Shown here in pieces: positions 1 to 10,813 of a stretch of DNA of 64,000 bases. The notes under the pieces are model-generated. The model worked only from the letters and a program-made list of their open reading frames with translations, had not been told where the DNA came from and searched no databases. Both the position numbers and the translations under genes were made by a program. This DNA comes from Acidovorax kalamii (lineage in GTDB: Bacteria; Pseudomonadota; Gammaproteobacteria; Burkholderiales; Burkholderiaceae_C), in the NCBI RefSeq assembly GCF_002245625.1, contig NZ_NOIG01000012.1, forward strand, positions 246,324 through 310,323, written 5' to 3'. Positions within the stretch are counted from its first letter, which is position 1. Every line of letters starts with the position of its first letter.

Positions 1-549
1 AGCGCCCAGAGCGTATACGCCAAGAGCATCCCGGGCTTCAAGCCGGACCTTACCGTGCTGGGCAAGGTGATTGGCGGCGGTATGCCCCTGGCAGCCTTTG
101 GCGGGCCACGCGCCATCATGGAGAACCTCGCACCGCTGGGCGCCGTGTACCAGGCCGGAACGCTGTCGGGCAATCCCGTGGCCACCGCCTGCGGGCTGGC
201 CACGCTGCGCGAGATCAAGAAGCCGGGCTTCTTCGACGCACTGTCGGCCACCACACGCTCCCTGGTTGATGGCCTCGCCGCTGCGGCGGCGGCTGAAGGC
301 GTGCCCTTCAGCACCGACAGCGAAGGCGGCATGTTCGGCTTCTTCCTGATGCCCGAGCTGCCCCAGAACTACGCCCAGGTGCTCCAAACCGACAGCGCGC
401 GCTTCAACCAGCTCTTCCACGGCCTGCTGGACCGGGGTATCTACATTGCCCCGGCCCTGTACGAAGCGGGTTTTGTGAGCGCCGCCCACACGGCCGACGA
501 CATTGCCGCCACCGTGGCGGCCGCCCGCGAAGTGTTCAAAACACTATAA
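1..549 (+). CDS. hemL: Glutamate-1-semialdehyde 2,1-aminomutase, C-terminal part (cut by window start)
   Basis: The PLP enzyme HemL converts glutamate-1-semialdehyde to 5-aminolevulinate, the first committed tetrapyrrole precursor. The reading frame is open from base 1, so only the last 182 codons are present. The motif [10 protein letters not shown] near position 55 holds the Schiff-base lysine, and the [10 protein letters not shown] motif typical of HemL follows. It ends with TAA and is convergent with the IclR gene. The family is about 430 residues long, so roughly the first 250 residues lie outside the window. The assignment is firm. Confidence 0.93.
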   Translation, partial: SAQSVYAKSIPGFKPDLTVLGKVIGGGMPLAAFGGPRAIMENLAPLGAVYQAGTLSGNPVATACGLATLREIKKPGFFDALSATTRSLVDGLAAAAAAEGVPFSTDSEGGMFGFFLMPELPQNYAQVLQTDSARFNQLFHGLLDRGIYIAPALYEAGFVSAAHTADDIAATVAAAREVFKTL

Positions 550-598
550 AAACAATAGCCAACAGCGCTTAACCATAGCGCGGTAGCTGCCTTTTTTG
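548..598. repeat. Short intergenic repeat / terminator-like element between hemL and iclR
   Basis: The sequence has the order A-tract, ATAGC, then a small hairpin (GCGCT, 7-base loop, AGCGC), then GGTAGCTGCC and a T-tract. I recognise the layout (ATAGC - GCGCTT - AGCGC - CCTTTTT) as a small repeat common in Comamonadaceae intergenic regions. A second copy is at 4428-4493. It sits where a terminator for hemL would be expected. Confidence 0.45.
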
Positions 599-622
599 TT
601 CATATTTTCGACGGTAGGGTGG

Positions 623-1414
623 TCACAACAGCCCGCGCAGCTCCCGGGCCGCGTCCTGCAACAGCGGCAGCATGTCGCGCTGCAGGCTGCCTTCATCGAT
701 CTGCTTGGGCGACGCCACCACGTTGAGCGCCGCCACTGTGTGCCCCTGCAGGTTGCGCAGCGGCACGGCCAGTGCGTGCACACCCAGCTCGTGCTCCTCC
801 ACCGCCAGACAGTAGTCATCGCGGCGCGCCTTGGCAATCACCTGCCGCAGCGGCCCGACCTGGGTGATGGTGTGGGGCGTGAGGCGTTGCAGCGTGTGGC
901 CCTTGAGCCATTGCGTGAGTTCCACTGGCGGCAACGCCGCCAGCAGCACCCGCCCGGTGGACGTGGGGTGTGCAGGCAACCGCGCGCCCAGGTGCAGGCC
1001 ATAGGCCAGCACACGCGACGGCGCGCCATACACCCCGCTGCGCGCCACGATCACCACCTCGTTGCCATCCAGCACCACAGCCGAGAAGGACTGCTGCGTC
1101 TGCGCCGCCAGCCGGTTCAGCGTGGGCTGCAGCACACGCGGCAGGCGGGCGGAGGCCAGGTAGCTGCCGGAAAACCGCAGCACCTTGGGCGCCAGCCAGA
1201 AGTAGCTGCCATCCGTCTCCAGATAGCCCAGGTGCGCCAGGGTGAGCAGATGCCGCCGCGCCGCCGCCCGCGTGAGCCCGGTGCGCTGCGCGGCCAGCGT
1301 GGCATTGAGCCGCTGGCGCTCGGTATCAAAACTCTCCAGCACGGCCATGCCTTTGGCCATGCCTTCGATGAAATCTGCCTTGGCGATGGGGGCGGCGGCC
1401 TGCACGATGGTCAT
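623..1414 (-). CDS. IclR-family regulator, PobR/PcaR-like
   Basis: A 263-residue regulator with an N-terminal winged helix (LNATLAAQRTGLTRAAARRHLLTL) and a C-terminal IclR effector domain. The C-terminal half carries LPAHPTSTGRVLLAALPP and LAVEEHELGVHALAVPL, typical of the PcaR/PcaU/PobR group that senses aromatic acids. The ATG at 1414 is chosen over a longer upstream reading because it starts the usual short lead-in and leaves a 116-bp divergent promoter region to pobA. The context suggests it controls pobA in response to 4-hydroxybenzoate or protocatechuate. The exact ligand is inferred. Confidence 0.85.
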   Translation of the reverse strand: MTIVQAAAPIAKADFIEGMAKGMAVLESFDTERQRLNATLAAQRTGLTRAAARRHLLTLAHLGYLETDGSYFWLAPKVLRFSGSYLASARLPRVLQPTLNRLAAQTQQSFSAVVLDGNEVVIVARSGVYGAPSRVLAYGLHLGARLPAHPTSTGRVLLAALPPVELTQWLKGHTLQRLTPHTITQVGPLRQVIAKARRDDYCLAVEEHELGVHALAVPLRNLQGHTVAALNVVASPKQIDEGSLQRDMLPLLQDAARELRGLL

Positions 1415-1479
1415 TGCGCGATGATCGCACAACACGACCGACAATCGCACGCAACCGCCACGGCGGCCCGCTCTCTTGA

Positions 1480-2715
<1,236 letters not shown>

Positions 2716-2743
2716 ACCTCAACTTCATCCTGACAACGGACAT

Positions 2744-2776
2744 AAAAAAAGCGGCTTCCTTGGAAGCCGCTTTTTG
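2744..2776. terminator. Bidirectional intrinsic terminator between pobA and purH
   Basis: The stem is GCGGCTTCC / GGAAGCCGC (9 bp) with a 2-base centre, flanked by an A-tract on the left and TTTTT on the right. It can stop transcription from both convergent genes. Confidence 0.85.
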
Positions 2777-2799
2777 TTGGGTGCCCGCCGCCGGTCGAA

Positions 2800-4401
2800 T
2801 CAATGGCGGAAGTGGCGCACGCCACTGAACACCATGGCTACGCCGCGCTCGTTGGCGGCGTCGATCACTTCGTTGTCGCGCATGGAGCCACCGGGCTGGA
2901 TCACGCAGGTGGCGCCTGCATCGACCACCACATCGAGGCCGTCGCGGAAGGGGAAGAACGCGTCGCTCGCCACCACCGTACCTTGCAAGGTCAGGCCAGC
3001 GTGGCCTGCCTTGATGCTGGCGATGCGGGCCGAGTCCAGGCGGCTCATCTGGCCAGCGCCCACGCCCATGGTCATGCCGCCCTTGCAGAAAACGATGGCG
3101 TTGCTCTTGACGTACTTGGCGACCTTCCAGGCGAACAGCAGGTCTTCCATTTCTTCCAGCGTGGGCTGCTTCTGGGTCACGACCTTGAGGTCGATAAGCG
3201 ACAGCTCGTGGTTGTCGGCCGTCTGCAGCAGCAGGCCCGAGCCGATGCGCTTGGCGTCCATGGCGTTGCGGCCGCGTTCCCAATCCGTCTTGCCGCCGTG
3301 TGCGGGCAGGGCAATCTTGAGCAGGCGCACATTGGCCTTGGCCTTGAAGATCTCCAGCGCCTCGGCGGTGAAGTCGGGGGCCATCAGCACTTCGACAAAC
3401 TGCTTGCTGACCTGGGCTGCGGCCTGGCCGTCCACCACGCGGTTAAAGGCAATGATGCCGCCGAAGGCGCTGGTGGGGTCGGTCTGGAAGGCCTTGCTGT
3501 AGGCGCTCAGCGCATCCAGGCCCACGGCCACGCCGCAGGGGTTGGCGTGCTTGACGATCACGCAGGCCGCGGCGTCAAAGCTTTTCACACATTCCCAGGC
3601 GGCATCGGCATCGGCGATGTTGTTGTAGCTCAGTTCCTTGCCCTGCAGTTGCACGCCGGTGACCAGCGAGCCGGGCGCGGGGTGCAGGTCGCGGTACAGC
3701 GCGGCTTGCTGGTGGCTGTTTTCGCCATAGCGCAGGTCTTGCACCTTGGTGAAGATGCCGTTGCTCTGGCCGGGGAACTGGGTGCGCGTAGGCACGTAGG
3801 TTTCCGACAGCTTGTCTTCTTCGAACGTGACGGACGAGAGGTAGTCGCTGATCGCGCCGTCGTACTGGGCGATGCGGTTGAAGGCGGCCACCGACAGCGC
3901 AAAGCGCAGCTTGTCGCTCAACTTGCCACCGGCCTTGAGTTCAGCCAGCACGGCCTCGTACTGGTCGGCCGAGGTGATCACGCCCACGTCCTTCCAGTTC
4001 TTGGCGGCGCTGCGCACCATGGCGGGGCCGCCGATGTCGATGTTCTCGATGGCGTCGGCCAGCGTGCAACCGGCCTTGGCCACGGTGGCTTCAAAGGGGT
4101 AGAGGTTGACCACCAGCAGGTCGATGGTGTCGATGCCGTGTTCCTTCAAGGCGGCCATGTGTTCGGGCAGCTCGCGGCGCGCCAGCAGGCCACCGTGCAC
4201 CTTGGGGTGCAGCGTCTTCACGCGGCCATCCAGCATCTCGGGGAATTGGGTGACTTCGGCGACTTCGGTCACGGGCAGGCCCTTGTCGGCCAGCAGCTTG
4301 GCGGTGCCGCCGGTGGACAAGAGCTTGATGCCCAGCGCGTGCAGCGCTTGTGCAAATTCGACAATGCCGGTCTTGTCGGAGACGGAGATGAGTGCGTTCA
4401 T
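2800..4401 (-). CDS. purH: Bifunctional AICAR transformylase / IMP cyclohydrolase
   Basis: PurH performs the last two steps of IMP synthesis. It formylates AICAR with 10-formyl-THF and then closes the ring. At 533 residues it matches the family (529 in E. coli). The N-terminal MGS-like cyclohydrolase domain shows [19 protein letters not shown] and [13 protein letters not shown]. The C-terminal transformylase contains [10 protein letters not shown] and ends with [11 protein letters not shown] and [13 protein letters not shown]. It follows fis by 98 bp in the usual dusB-fis-purH order. Confidence 0.97.
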   Translation of the reverse strand: MNALISVSDKTGIVEFAQALHALGIKLLSTGGTAKLLADKGLPVTEVAEVTQFPEMLDGRVKTLHPKVHGGLLARRELPEHMAALKEHGIDTIDLLVVNLYPFEATVAKAGCTLADAIENIDIGGPAMVRSAAKNWKDVGVITSADQYEAVLAELKAGGKLSDKLRFALSVAAFNRIAQYDGAISDYLSSVTFEEDKLSETYVPTRTQFPGQSNGIFTKVQDLRYGENSHQQAALYRDLHPAPGSLVTGVQLQGKELSYNNIADADAAWECVKSFDAAACVIVKHANPCGVAVGLDALSAYSKAFQTDPTSAFGGIIAFNRVVDGQAAAQVSKQFVEVLMAPDFTAEALEIFKAKANVRLLKIALPAHGGKTDWERGRNAMDAKRIGSGLLLQTADNHELSLIDLKVVTQKQPTLEEMEDLLFAWKVAKYVKSNAIVFCKGGMTMGVGAGQMSRLDSARIASIKAGHAGLTLQGTVVASDAFFPFRDGLDVVVDAGATCVIQPGGSMRDNEVIDAANERGVAMVFSGVRHFRH

Positions 4402-4427
4402 GGCAGTGGTGGTGGGGAGGTTTTGAA

Positions 4428-4493
4428 TAAAAAGGGGCCCTTGCGCCTGTCCATCAAGGGCTAATAGCTACAAATTAGATAGCAAACAGCACG
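4428..4493. repeat. Short intergenic repeat upstream of purH
   Basis: On the minus strand it reads TTTGCTATCTAATTTGTAGC, then a GCCCTTGATGGACAGGCG-type hairpin, then a C/T-rich end. It follows the same plan as the element at 548-598 and matches a small repeat I associate with Comamonadaceae. It occupies most of the 98 bp between fis and purH, so it probably lies in the purH leader. Confidence 0.5.
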
Positions 4494-4499
4494 ACGGCA

Positions 4500-4733
4500 T
4501 CAGAGCAGCTTGTGCTCGACCAGCTTCTTGCGCAGGGTGTTGCGGTTCAGACCCAGCCATTCGGCCGCGCGCGACTGGTTGTTGTCCGCATGGGTCATCA
4601 CCACTTCCAGCAGCGGTTTTTCGACCACACGCACCAGCATGTCGTACATGCCATCGGGCGTCTCGCCGCCCAGGTCGCGAAAGTAGCCCTGCAGGCTCTC
4701 GCGCACGCATTCTTCTATGTGTTTCTTGCTCAT
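4500..4733 (-). CDS. fis: Fis-family DNA-binding protein
   Basis: A 77-residue nucleoid-associated regulator. The C-terminal helix-turn-helix NNQSRAAEWLGLNRNTLRKKL is the Fis signature, and the N-terminal part matches the dimerisation helices. Its ATG overlaps the dusB stop as ATGA, so it is translationally coupled to dusB, as in other proteobacteria. Short beta-proteobacterial Fis proteins of this length are normal. Confidence 0.93.
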   Translation of the reverse strand: MSKKHIEECVRESLQGYFRDLGGETPDGMYDMLVRVVEKPLLEVVMTHADNNQSRAAEWLGLNRNTLRKKLVEHKLL

Positions 4734-5776
4734 GCAGCCAATCCCTCTTGTTCTTCTGGTTCTGCGTCCACGCCCGTGGCGGCAGGCAGCCGGTCCATCT
4801 GTTGCCCGAGGGCATCCAAGTAGTCGGCCACGGCCTGCCACTGCGTGGTGCAGTCTTCGATCGTGTTGATGTGTTGCCTGAAGGCCTCGCCACCCGGCAA
4901 CGCGCGCAGGTACCACGCAATGTGCTTGCGCGCACTGCGCACCCCGGTCAGCTCGCCGTACAGGCTGTAGTGGTCTTGCAGGTGGTCCAGCAGCAGGCGG
5001 CGCACCTCGGCCACCAGCGGTGGCGCCAGGTGCTCGCCCGTGGCCAGAAAGTGGCCGATCTCGCGGAAGATCCACGGGCGGCCCTGGGCGGCGCGGCCGA
5101 TCATGATCGCGTCGGCACCGGTGGCGGCCAGCACATCGCGCGCCTTTTCGGGCGAGGTGATGTCGCCGTTGGCTACCACGGGCACCTTCACCGCCGCCTT
5201 GACGGCGGCGATGGTGTCGTACTCGGCATGGCCCTTGTAGCCCTGCTCGCGCGTGCGGCCGTGCACGGTGAGCATCTGGATGCCCACGCTTTCGAACTGC
5301 CGCGCCAATGCGACGGCGTTCTTGTGCTCCTGGCACCAGCCGGTGCGCATCTTCAGCGTGACGGGCACGTTGAAAGGCGCGCAAGCCTCGACCACGGCAG
5401 CGGCAATCTCCACCGCCAGGGCTTCGTTCTGCATCAGCGCAGAGCCCGCCCATTTGTTGCAGACCTTCTTGGCCGGGCAACCCATGTTGATGTCGATGAT
5501 CTGCGCGCCGCGTTCCACGTTGTAGACCGCAGCCTCGGCCATCATCGGTGCATCGGTGCCGGCAATCTGCACGGCGATGGGCCCGGGTTCCCCTTCATGG
5601 TTGGCCCGGCGCGAGGTCTTGAGGCTGTTCCACAGGTCCTTGCGCGAGGTCACCATCTCGCTGACCGCATACCCCGCGCCCAGCGCCTTGCACAGTTGGC
5701 GGAACGGCCGGTCGGTGACGCCCGCCATGGGGGCGACGAACAACCGGTTCGCCAAAGGAATGTGGCCGATGTGCAT
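4730..5776 (-). CDS. dusB: tRNA-dihydrouridine synthase B
   Basis: An FMN-dependent enzyme that reduces specific uridines in the tRNA D-loop. The 348-residue product has LFVAPMAGVTDRPFR at the start, the catalytic-cysteine segment MGCPAKKVCNKWAGSALM near residue 100, and VHGRTREQGYKG. It is first in the dusB-fis-purH cluster and overlaps fis by four bases. The C-terminal 15 residues are low-complexity. Confidence 0.95.
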   Translation of the reverse strand: MHIGHIPLANRLFVAPMAGVTDRPFRQLCKALGAGYAVSEMVTSRKDLWNSLKTSRRANHEGEPGPIAVQIAGTDAPMMAEAAVYNVERGAQIIDINMGCPAKKVCNKWAGSALMQNEALAVEIAAAVVEACAPFNVPVTLKMRTGWCQEHKNAVALARQFESVGIQMLTVHGRTREQGYKGHAEYDTIAAVKAAVKVPVVANGDITSPEKARDVLAATGADAIMIGRAAQGRPWIFREIGHFLATGEHLAPPLVAEVRRLLLDHLQDHYSLYGELTGVRSARKHIAWYLRALPGGEAFRQHINTIEDCTTQWQAVADYLDALGQQMDRLPAATGVDAEPEEQEGLAA

Positions 5777-5928
5777 GGGAGGGGTGCGGGAGGGGGCGAC
5801 AGCGAATGCTGAAAAAGGAGGCGGGATTGTACCTGCTCAAAATTTCAGCAAATGAAATGTTCCGGCAACGCTGGCTATCCCCGCGCAGGACCCCATTGGC
5901 GATGCACAAAACAGACTTTGAACAGGTT

Positions 5929-6540
5929 CTAGCGGGCCGCGAGATCGGCACCACCGGCTGGCTCAAGGATGGTGTCGCCATGGCGCTGCGCAAAATGCCA
6001 CCAGGCATCCGGCAGGTTGTCGAACTGGTGGTGTGCCATGAGGGCGCGCAGCCACTGGCGGTTGTGCACCACGTCGGGCGAATGGCCCGTTGCCGTGGCC
6101 GCTGCCCCGGCTTGAAATCTGCCGGATGGCGTCCCCATGTCCACCGCCTGGCCATCGGCCAGCGGCCCCCGCACCACTTGGCGGGCCTTCATGCCGTCTA
6201 CCACCAGCACCTGCACCACCCAGCCGCCGGGGGCCAAGCAGGTGGCTTGCAGCGCCAGGCCCTGGGCCAGCAGCGCGTGGGCAGCGCGTCCGAGCTCTGC
6301 GCGGGTGGCGGGCTCGTCCCGGCACAGCGCCCTGTCTTGCGCGGTGTTGATCGCCACAGCTGGGCTGCCTGACCCGGTGGGCCCGGCATTGGACGCCCCT
6401 GCCTGCGGATTGTGCGCACAAGCCGCCAGCGTCAAGGCGGCGATGCCCCCTGCGCAGCCCACCACGCGGGGCCAGGGGGCGAAGCTGCCGGAGTGGCCGG
6501 AGCGCGGGCGGGTCTGAGGGGATGCAGCAGTGGCGGGCAT
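5929..6540 (-). CDS. Lipoprotein with a degenerate D-Ala-D-Ala dipeptidase (M15D)-like domain
   Basis: 203 residues. The lipobox LAAC (Cys41) follows a hydrophobic signal segment, so it is probably anchored in the envelope. The C-terminal half aligns by eye with VanX/DdpX dipeptidases: GQAVDMGTPSGRF matches the zinc-Asp region and LPDAWWHF matches the end motif. The catalytic Glu of the family's EWWH is Ala here, and the first zinc His of SxHxxGxAxD appears to be Leu. Only the Asp and the last His remain. I infer an inactive, possibly substrate-binding, relative. The start at 6540 has an AGGAGT ribosome site about 6 bases upstream. Confidence 0.7.
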   Translation of the reverse strand: MPATAASPQTRPRSGHSGSFAPWPRVVGCAGGIAALTLAACAHNPQAGASNAGPTGSGSPAVAINTAQDRALCRDEPATRAELGRAAHALLAQGLALQATCLAPGGWVVQVLVVDGMKARQVVRGPLADGQAVDMGTPSGRFQAGAAATATGHSPDVVHNRQWLRALMAHHQFDNLPDAWWHFAQRHGDTILEPAGGADLAAR

Positions 6541-6695
6541 GGCGTACTCCTGTCGCGAGATTCGGGGGTGACCAAGCTGCACCTTACAAAACCCCTGCAC
6601 CCTCGCCCATGCCGGGACAGCGCAGACTGCTGTAGGACAGTGCGCCGGTGCCCCCGCATCGCCGTCGGCCGGGAGCCGCACCCTACACTCCCCCC

Positions 6696-7178
6696 ATGGA
6701 AATCTGGATGCACCAGCTGCTGGAATGGCTGGCCCTGCCGCAATTTGGCCTGAGCACGGTCTTTGTGGTGTCGTTCGTGTCGGCCACACTGCTGCCCATG
6801 GGCTCTGAGCCCGCCGTGTTTGGCCTTGTCAAGCTCAACCCGGACCTGTTCTGGCCCGCCATCGCCGTGGCCACCGTGGGTAACACGCTGGGCGGCGGCG
6901 TGAGCTGGTGGATGGGCCTGGGCGCACACCGGGCCGTGGACAGGGCACGCGGCAATGCCACGGAGCTGCGGGCACTGAACTGGCTCAAGCGTTTTGGCCC
7001 CCGCGCCTGCCTGCTGAGCTGGCTGCCGGGGGTGGGCGACCCGCTGTGCGCCGTGGCGGGCTGGCTCAAGCTGCCCTTCTGGCCCTGCCTGGCCTACATG
7101 GCGGTGGGCAAGTTCCTGCGCTACCTGGTCATGACCACTGCGCTGCTGTACTTGATGCCGGGGCAGGTCGGGACGTAG
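6696..7178 (+). CDS. YqaA-family (DedA/SNARE-associated) inner membrane protein
   Basis: A 160-residue polytopic membrane protein. The segments FVVSFVSATLLPMGSEPAVFG, GNTLGGGVSWWMGLG and SWLPGVGDPLCAVAGWLKLPFW are the conserved YqaA pattern. Family members belong to the DedA superfamily, linked to membrane homeostasis and lipid transport, but YqaA itself has no firm role. It is divergent from the M15-like lipoprotein with about 155 bp between the starts. The ATG at 6696 is chosen because the extra upstream residues are not membrane-like. Confidence 0.85.
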   Translation: MEIWMHQLLEWLALPQFGLSTVFVVSFVSATLLPMGSEPAVFGLVKLNPDLFWPAIAVATVGNTLGGGVSWWMGLGAHRAVDRARGNATELRALNWLKRFGPRACLLSWLPGVGDPLCAVAGWLKLPFWPCLAYMAVGKFLRYLVMTTALLYLMPGQVGT

Positions 7179-7208
7179 GACAGCAGAGGCGGTCTTCCCC
7201 GGACCAGG

Positions 7209-8450
7209 CTACAAAAACGCGTGGCCGCTGTGTTCTGAGAGCAGGGAGTCCCCCTTGGCGATGGGCTCTTCCACCACCACCTGGTTGCGGCCCCCTTCTT
7301 TGGCCATGTACATCGCCGTGTCTGCGCGCGAGAAGAACTCCAGCACCGACTCGCCCAGCACGTACTGCGTCACACCAATCGACACCGTCACGCGGCCCTT
7401 GAGCAGGCCGCTCCAGGCATGTGTCTCCACCTGGGCGCGGATCCGCTCGCAGGTGTTGAGCGCGGGCAGCAGCGAAGTGGCAGGGAAGATCAGCAAGAAC
7501 TCCTCGCCGCCATAGCGCCCGAACAGGTCGCCCCCCCGCACACCCTGCTGCGCAATGCGTGCAAAAGTGCGCAGCACCTCGTCCCCGCCCAGGTGGCCCA
7601 GCTCGTCGTTGATGCGCTTGAAGTGGTCGATGTCGAGCACGGCCAGGCACAGCGGGATGCCACTTTCGTCGGCCAGCTGTTTCTGCTCCTCCAGGGCGGC
7701 CAGGATGTAGCGGCGGTTGAAGCAGCCCAGCAGCGTGTCGCGCTGCGCGTCCTCCTGGATGTTCTTGATCTTGCGGCTGGCCCGGTACAGGCTGCGGTAC
7801 AGGTGCTGTACCCGGCCCATGAGAACAATGAATGCGGGCACCGACACCGCCAGCGCCAGCAGGTGCAGCAGCTCCAGGCGCAGCAGCGCGGCATTGTGCT
7901 GGTGGCTATGGTGCAGGCCGATCACCGCTGCATAGGCCACCAGTACCACGGCGGTCAGCGCCAGCAGCGTACGGCGGGGCACGGTAAAAATGCCATACGC
8001 CACCGCCACAAACATGAAGGGTGCAAACAGTATCTGCGTGACAGGGGCGAGATAGAACACCACCAGCATGCCGCCAATCGCGGTGGACACGATGGCCAGC
8101 TGCAGGTGCCGCAGCCGGATCTTCTGCTGCACGTCGGCACGGAGCACAAGCCAGAACGCCACGAAACCCACCACCACCATCGCCGCCAGCACCGCCAGGG
8201 CTTCGCCCGCCACCATGTCCAGGACATAGAAGCCCAGCAGGGCCAAGGCGTAGAGGCTGATCAGACCTCCAACGGCCCACCACTTCTTGCGCTCATGCCA
8301 GTCTCCCCGGGGCCCCAGGCCGTCCAGGGCCCGGCGCCCGGGCCGCACGGCGGTTGAGGCTGCAGACGACGAGTCGTCGAACTCCAGCACGGCGTCGGTC
8401 AGGGGGAAAGCGTCTGTCGCCGAGAACAGGTTTTTGCGTGCAAAGAACAT
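7209..8450 (-). CDS. Membrane-bound diguanylate cyclase (GGDEF)
   Basis: 413 residues. About six hydrophobic helices occupy residues 60-230, followed by a short linker and a C-terminal GGDEF domain. The active site is GGEEF, preceded by RGGD at the correct five-residue spacing for an inhibitory I-site. That predicts an active, product-inhibited c-di-GMP synthase. It could feed the LapD receptor encoded about 42 kb away, but nothing in the sequence links them. The start is uncertain: an upstream in-frame start at 8582 would add 44 residues. Confidence 0.88.
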   Translation of the reverse strand: MFFARKNLFSATDAFPLTDAVLEFDDSSSAASTAVRPGRRALDGLGPRGDWHERKKWWAVGGLISLYALALLGFYVLDMVAGEALAVLAAMVVVGFVAFWLVLRADVQQKIRLRHLQLAIVSTAIGGMLVVFYLAPVTQILFAPFMFVAVAYGIFTVPRRTLLALTAVVLVAYAAVIGLHHSHQHNAALLRLELLHLLALAVSVPAFIVLMGRVQHLYRSLYRASRKIKNIQEDAQRDTLLGCFNRRYILAALEEQKQLADESGIPLCLAVLDIDHFKRINDELGHLGGDEVLRTFARIAQQGVRGGDLFGRYGGEEFLLIFPATSLLPALNTCERIRAQVETHAWSGLLKGRVTVSIGVTQYVLGESVLEFFSRADTAMYMAKEGGRNQVVVEEPIAKGDSLLSEHSGHAFL

Positions 8451-8628
8451 GCGGGGGCAGGCACATGCCTGGGTTTGTTCGGAAAACAGGGGGCCGAATG
8501 GCGAAGGGCCCAGGCGCGGATCCTCAGCACCGTGCAGACGATCTCTTGGAACCGCGCGCGATCTTACGTGGAACTGACACAAACAATCTGCGCGTTTTCC
8601 AGTAGCGCCACCGCTTGCCCCGCCCCGT

Positions 8629-9507
8629 TCAGGCAGCCGCCACCCGCTGGCGCATCCACCAGCCTTCGAGGCTGTAGACCACCAGTGCCCCCCAGATCAA
8701 CACGAAACCCACCAGCCGCGCGGGCTCGAAGGCTTCGTGAAAAATCCAGACCCCCAAGGCGAACTGCAGGCTGGGCGAGATGTACTGCAGGATGCCCAGC
8801 GTGGACATCGGGATCAGGCGCGCGCCCGCTGCAAACAACAACAGGGGCACGGCCGTCATGGGGCCCGCCAGCACCAGCCAGCCAATGGCGGCGGCGTCGC
8901 CTTGTACCAAGGCCCCCTGCCCTTGCCAGGCCCACCAACCCAGCACGGCAGCAGCCACCGGCGCAAGCATCAGGGTTTCCAGCGCCAGCCCTTCGAGCGC
9001 GCCGAGCACTGCCACCTTGCGCAGCAGGCCATAGAACCCAAAGCTCAGCGCCAGCACCAGCGCGATCCAGGGCAAGCGCCCGGCTTGCAGCGTGAGCCAG
9101 AGCACACCCGCAGCCGCCACGGCCACGGCCAGCCACTGGCCCGGGCGGGGGCGTTCGTGCAGGAACACAAAACCCAGCGCCACATTCACCAGCGGCAGAA
9201 TGAAGTAGCCCAGGCTGGCATCCACCACGTGCTGGTTCTGCACGGCCCACACATAGGTCAACCAGTTGCCGGACAACAGCACGGCCGACAACGCAAAGGC
9301 CCCCAGCACGCGGGGCTGACGCACCACGGCAGCCATCCAGGCCCAATGCCTGCGCACAGCCAGGAGCCCCAGCACCACCACCAGCGACCACAGCGTGCGG
9401 TGCATCACGACCTCCAGCGAGGGCACATCCGCCACCTGCCGGAAATACAAGGGAAACAGGCCCCAGGCGATGTAGGCAAGCGCGGCGTAGAGAATTCCGG
9501 TGTTCAT
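8629..9507 (-). CDS. rarD: RarD/EamA-family transporter
   Basis: A 292-residue inner membrane protein with about ten transmembrane segments. MNTGILYAALAYIAWGLFPLYF at the start, NWLTYVWAVQNQHVVDASLGYF and GILQYISPSLQFALGVWIFHE are RarD signatures. RarD is a permease of the drug/metabolite superfamily whose substrate is unknown. The ATG at 9507 is preferred over a start 30 codons upstream because it begins directly with the first membrane helix. Confidence 0.9.
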   Translation of the reverse strand: MNTGILYAALAYIAWGLFPLYFRQVADVPSLEVVMHRTLWSLVVVLGLLAVRRHWAWMAAVVRQPRVLGAFALSAVLLSGNWLTYVWAVQNQHVVDASLGYFILPLVNVALGFVFLHERPRPGQWLAVAVAAAGVLWLTLQAGRLPWIALVLALSFGFYGLLRKVAVLGALEGLALETLMLAPVAAAVLGWWAWQGQGALVQGDAAAIGWLVLAGPMTAVPLLLFAAGARLIPMSTLGILQYISPSLQFALGVWIFHEAFEPARLVGFVLIWGALVVYSLEGWWMRQRVAAA

Positions 9508-9552
9508 GGGCAAGCCCGCTGGGAAGTGGAAAGAGAGACGCAGAGAGGGCCG

Positions 9553-9588
9553 AAAAAAATCCCTGCCAGCCAAGCAGCCGGACAGGGA
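9553..9588 (-). terminator. Intrinsic terminator downstream of ychF
   Basis: On the minus strand an 8-bp stem (TCCCTGTC paired with GGCAGGGA, one G-U pair) is followed by seven T. It lies between the end of ychF and the start of rarD. Confidence 0.6.
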
Positions 9589-9635
9589 CGGGGCCATGGA
9601 CCCATTCGCGGGCCCGCAGGCAGGTCAGGGGTGGG

Positions 9636-10730
9636 TCACACGTTGAACAGGAAATTCAACACATCGCCGTCCTTGACCACATACTCCTTGCCTTCGGCAC
9701 GCATCTTGCCCGCATCCTTGGCGCCTTGCTCGCCCTTGTAGTGGATGTAGTCATCGAAGGCGATGGTCTGGGCGCGGATGAAGCCGCGCTCGAAGTCGCC
9801 GTGGATCACACCGGCCGCCTGGGGCGCCGTGTCGCCCACATGGATGGTCCAGGCACGCACTTCCTTCACACCGGCCGTGAAGTAGGTCTGCAGGCCCAGC
9901 AGCTTGAAGCCTGCGCGGATCAGGCGGTTCAGGCCGGGCTCTTCCAGACCCAGCTCCTGCAGGAACATGTCGCGGTCTTCGTCTTCCATCTCGGCCATTT
10001 CGGCTTCGATCTTGGCGCAGATGGCCACCACCGGCGCACCCTGGGCCTCGGCATAGGCCTTGAGCTTGTCCAGCAGCGGGTTGTTCTCGAAACCGTCCTC
10101 GGCCACGTTGCCCACAAACATGGCGGGCTTGGCCGTGATCAGGCAGAACTGCTTGAGCAGGGGCGCATCTTCCTTGCTCACGGCAATCGTGCGCGCGGGC
10201 TTGCCCTGGTCCAGCGCAGCCTGGATGGGGGTGAGCAGCGCAACGATCTTGGCGGCCTCCTTGTCGTTGCCGGACTTGGCCGCCTTGCTGTAGCGGTTGA
10301 GCGCCTTCTCGACCGTGGCCAGGTCGGCCAGGCACAGCTCGGTCTGGATGACTTCGATGTCCGCAATCGGGTCCACGCGGCCCGCCACGTGGATCACGTT
10401 GGGGTCTTCAAAGCAACGCACCACGTTCACGATGGCATCGGTTTCGCGGATGTGCGCCAGGAACTGGTTGCCCAGGCCTTCGCCCTTAGAAGCGCCCGCC
10501 ACCAGGCCGGCAATGTCCACAAACTCGACGATGGCGGGCACGATGCGCTCGGGGGAAATGATCTGGGCCAGCTGCTGCAGGCGCGGGTCGGGCACTTCCA
10601 CCACGCCGGTATTGGGCTCGATGGTGCAGAAGGGGTAGTTTTCGGCGGCAATGCCGGCCTTGGTCAGCGCGTTGAAGAGGGTGGACTTGCCGACGTTGGG
10701 CAGGCCCACGATGCCGCATTGGAGGCTCAT
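9636..10730 (-). CDS. ychF: Redox-regulated ATPase YchF (OLA1/Obg family)
   Basis: A 364-residue P-loop ATPase associated with ribosomes and stress responses (363 in E. coli). The Walker A is [14 protein letters not shown] at residues 8-21, [21 protein letters not shown] gives G3, and the C-terminal TGS-like domain includes [13 protein letters not shown] and [10 protein letters not shown]. The ATG at 10730 is the start used by the family. An ORF start further upstream adds 22 unrelated residues. Confidence 0.96.
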   Translation of the reverse strand: MSLQCGIVGLPNVGKSTLFNALTKAGIAAENYPFCTIEPNTGVVEVPDPRLQQLAQIISPERIVPAIVEFVDIAGLVAGASKGEGLGNQFLAHIRETDAIVNVVRCFEDPNVIHVAGRVDPIADIEVIQTELCLADLATVEKALNRYSKAAKSGNDKEAAKIVALLTPIQAALDQGKPARTIAVSKEDAPLLKQFCLITAKPAMFVGNVAEDGFENNPLLDKLKAYAEAQGAPVVAICAKIEAEMAEMEDEDRDMFLQELGLEEPGLNRLIRAGFKLLGLQTYFTAGVKEVRAWTIHVGDTAPQAAGVIHGDFERGFIRAQTIAFDDYIHYKGEQGAKDAGKMRAEGKEYVVKDGDVLNFLFNV

Positions 10731-10813
10731 GGCAGGGCTTTCTGGAATTCGGAGACAAACCGCCGATTTTACGGGGCTGCCAGCTCCCCCTTCCATCGCC
10801 CCCGATTACTGCG

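Noticed and set aside
2803..4464. 553-codon plus-strand frame opposite purH
   Set aside because: Mirror of purH codons with a His/Val/Gly-rich composition and no start context.
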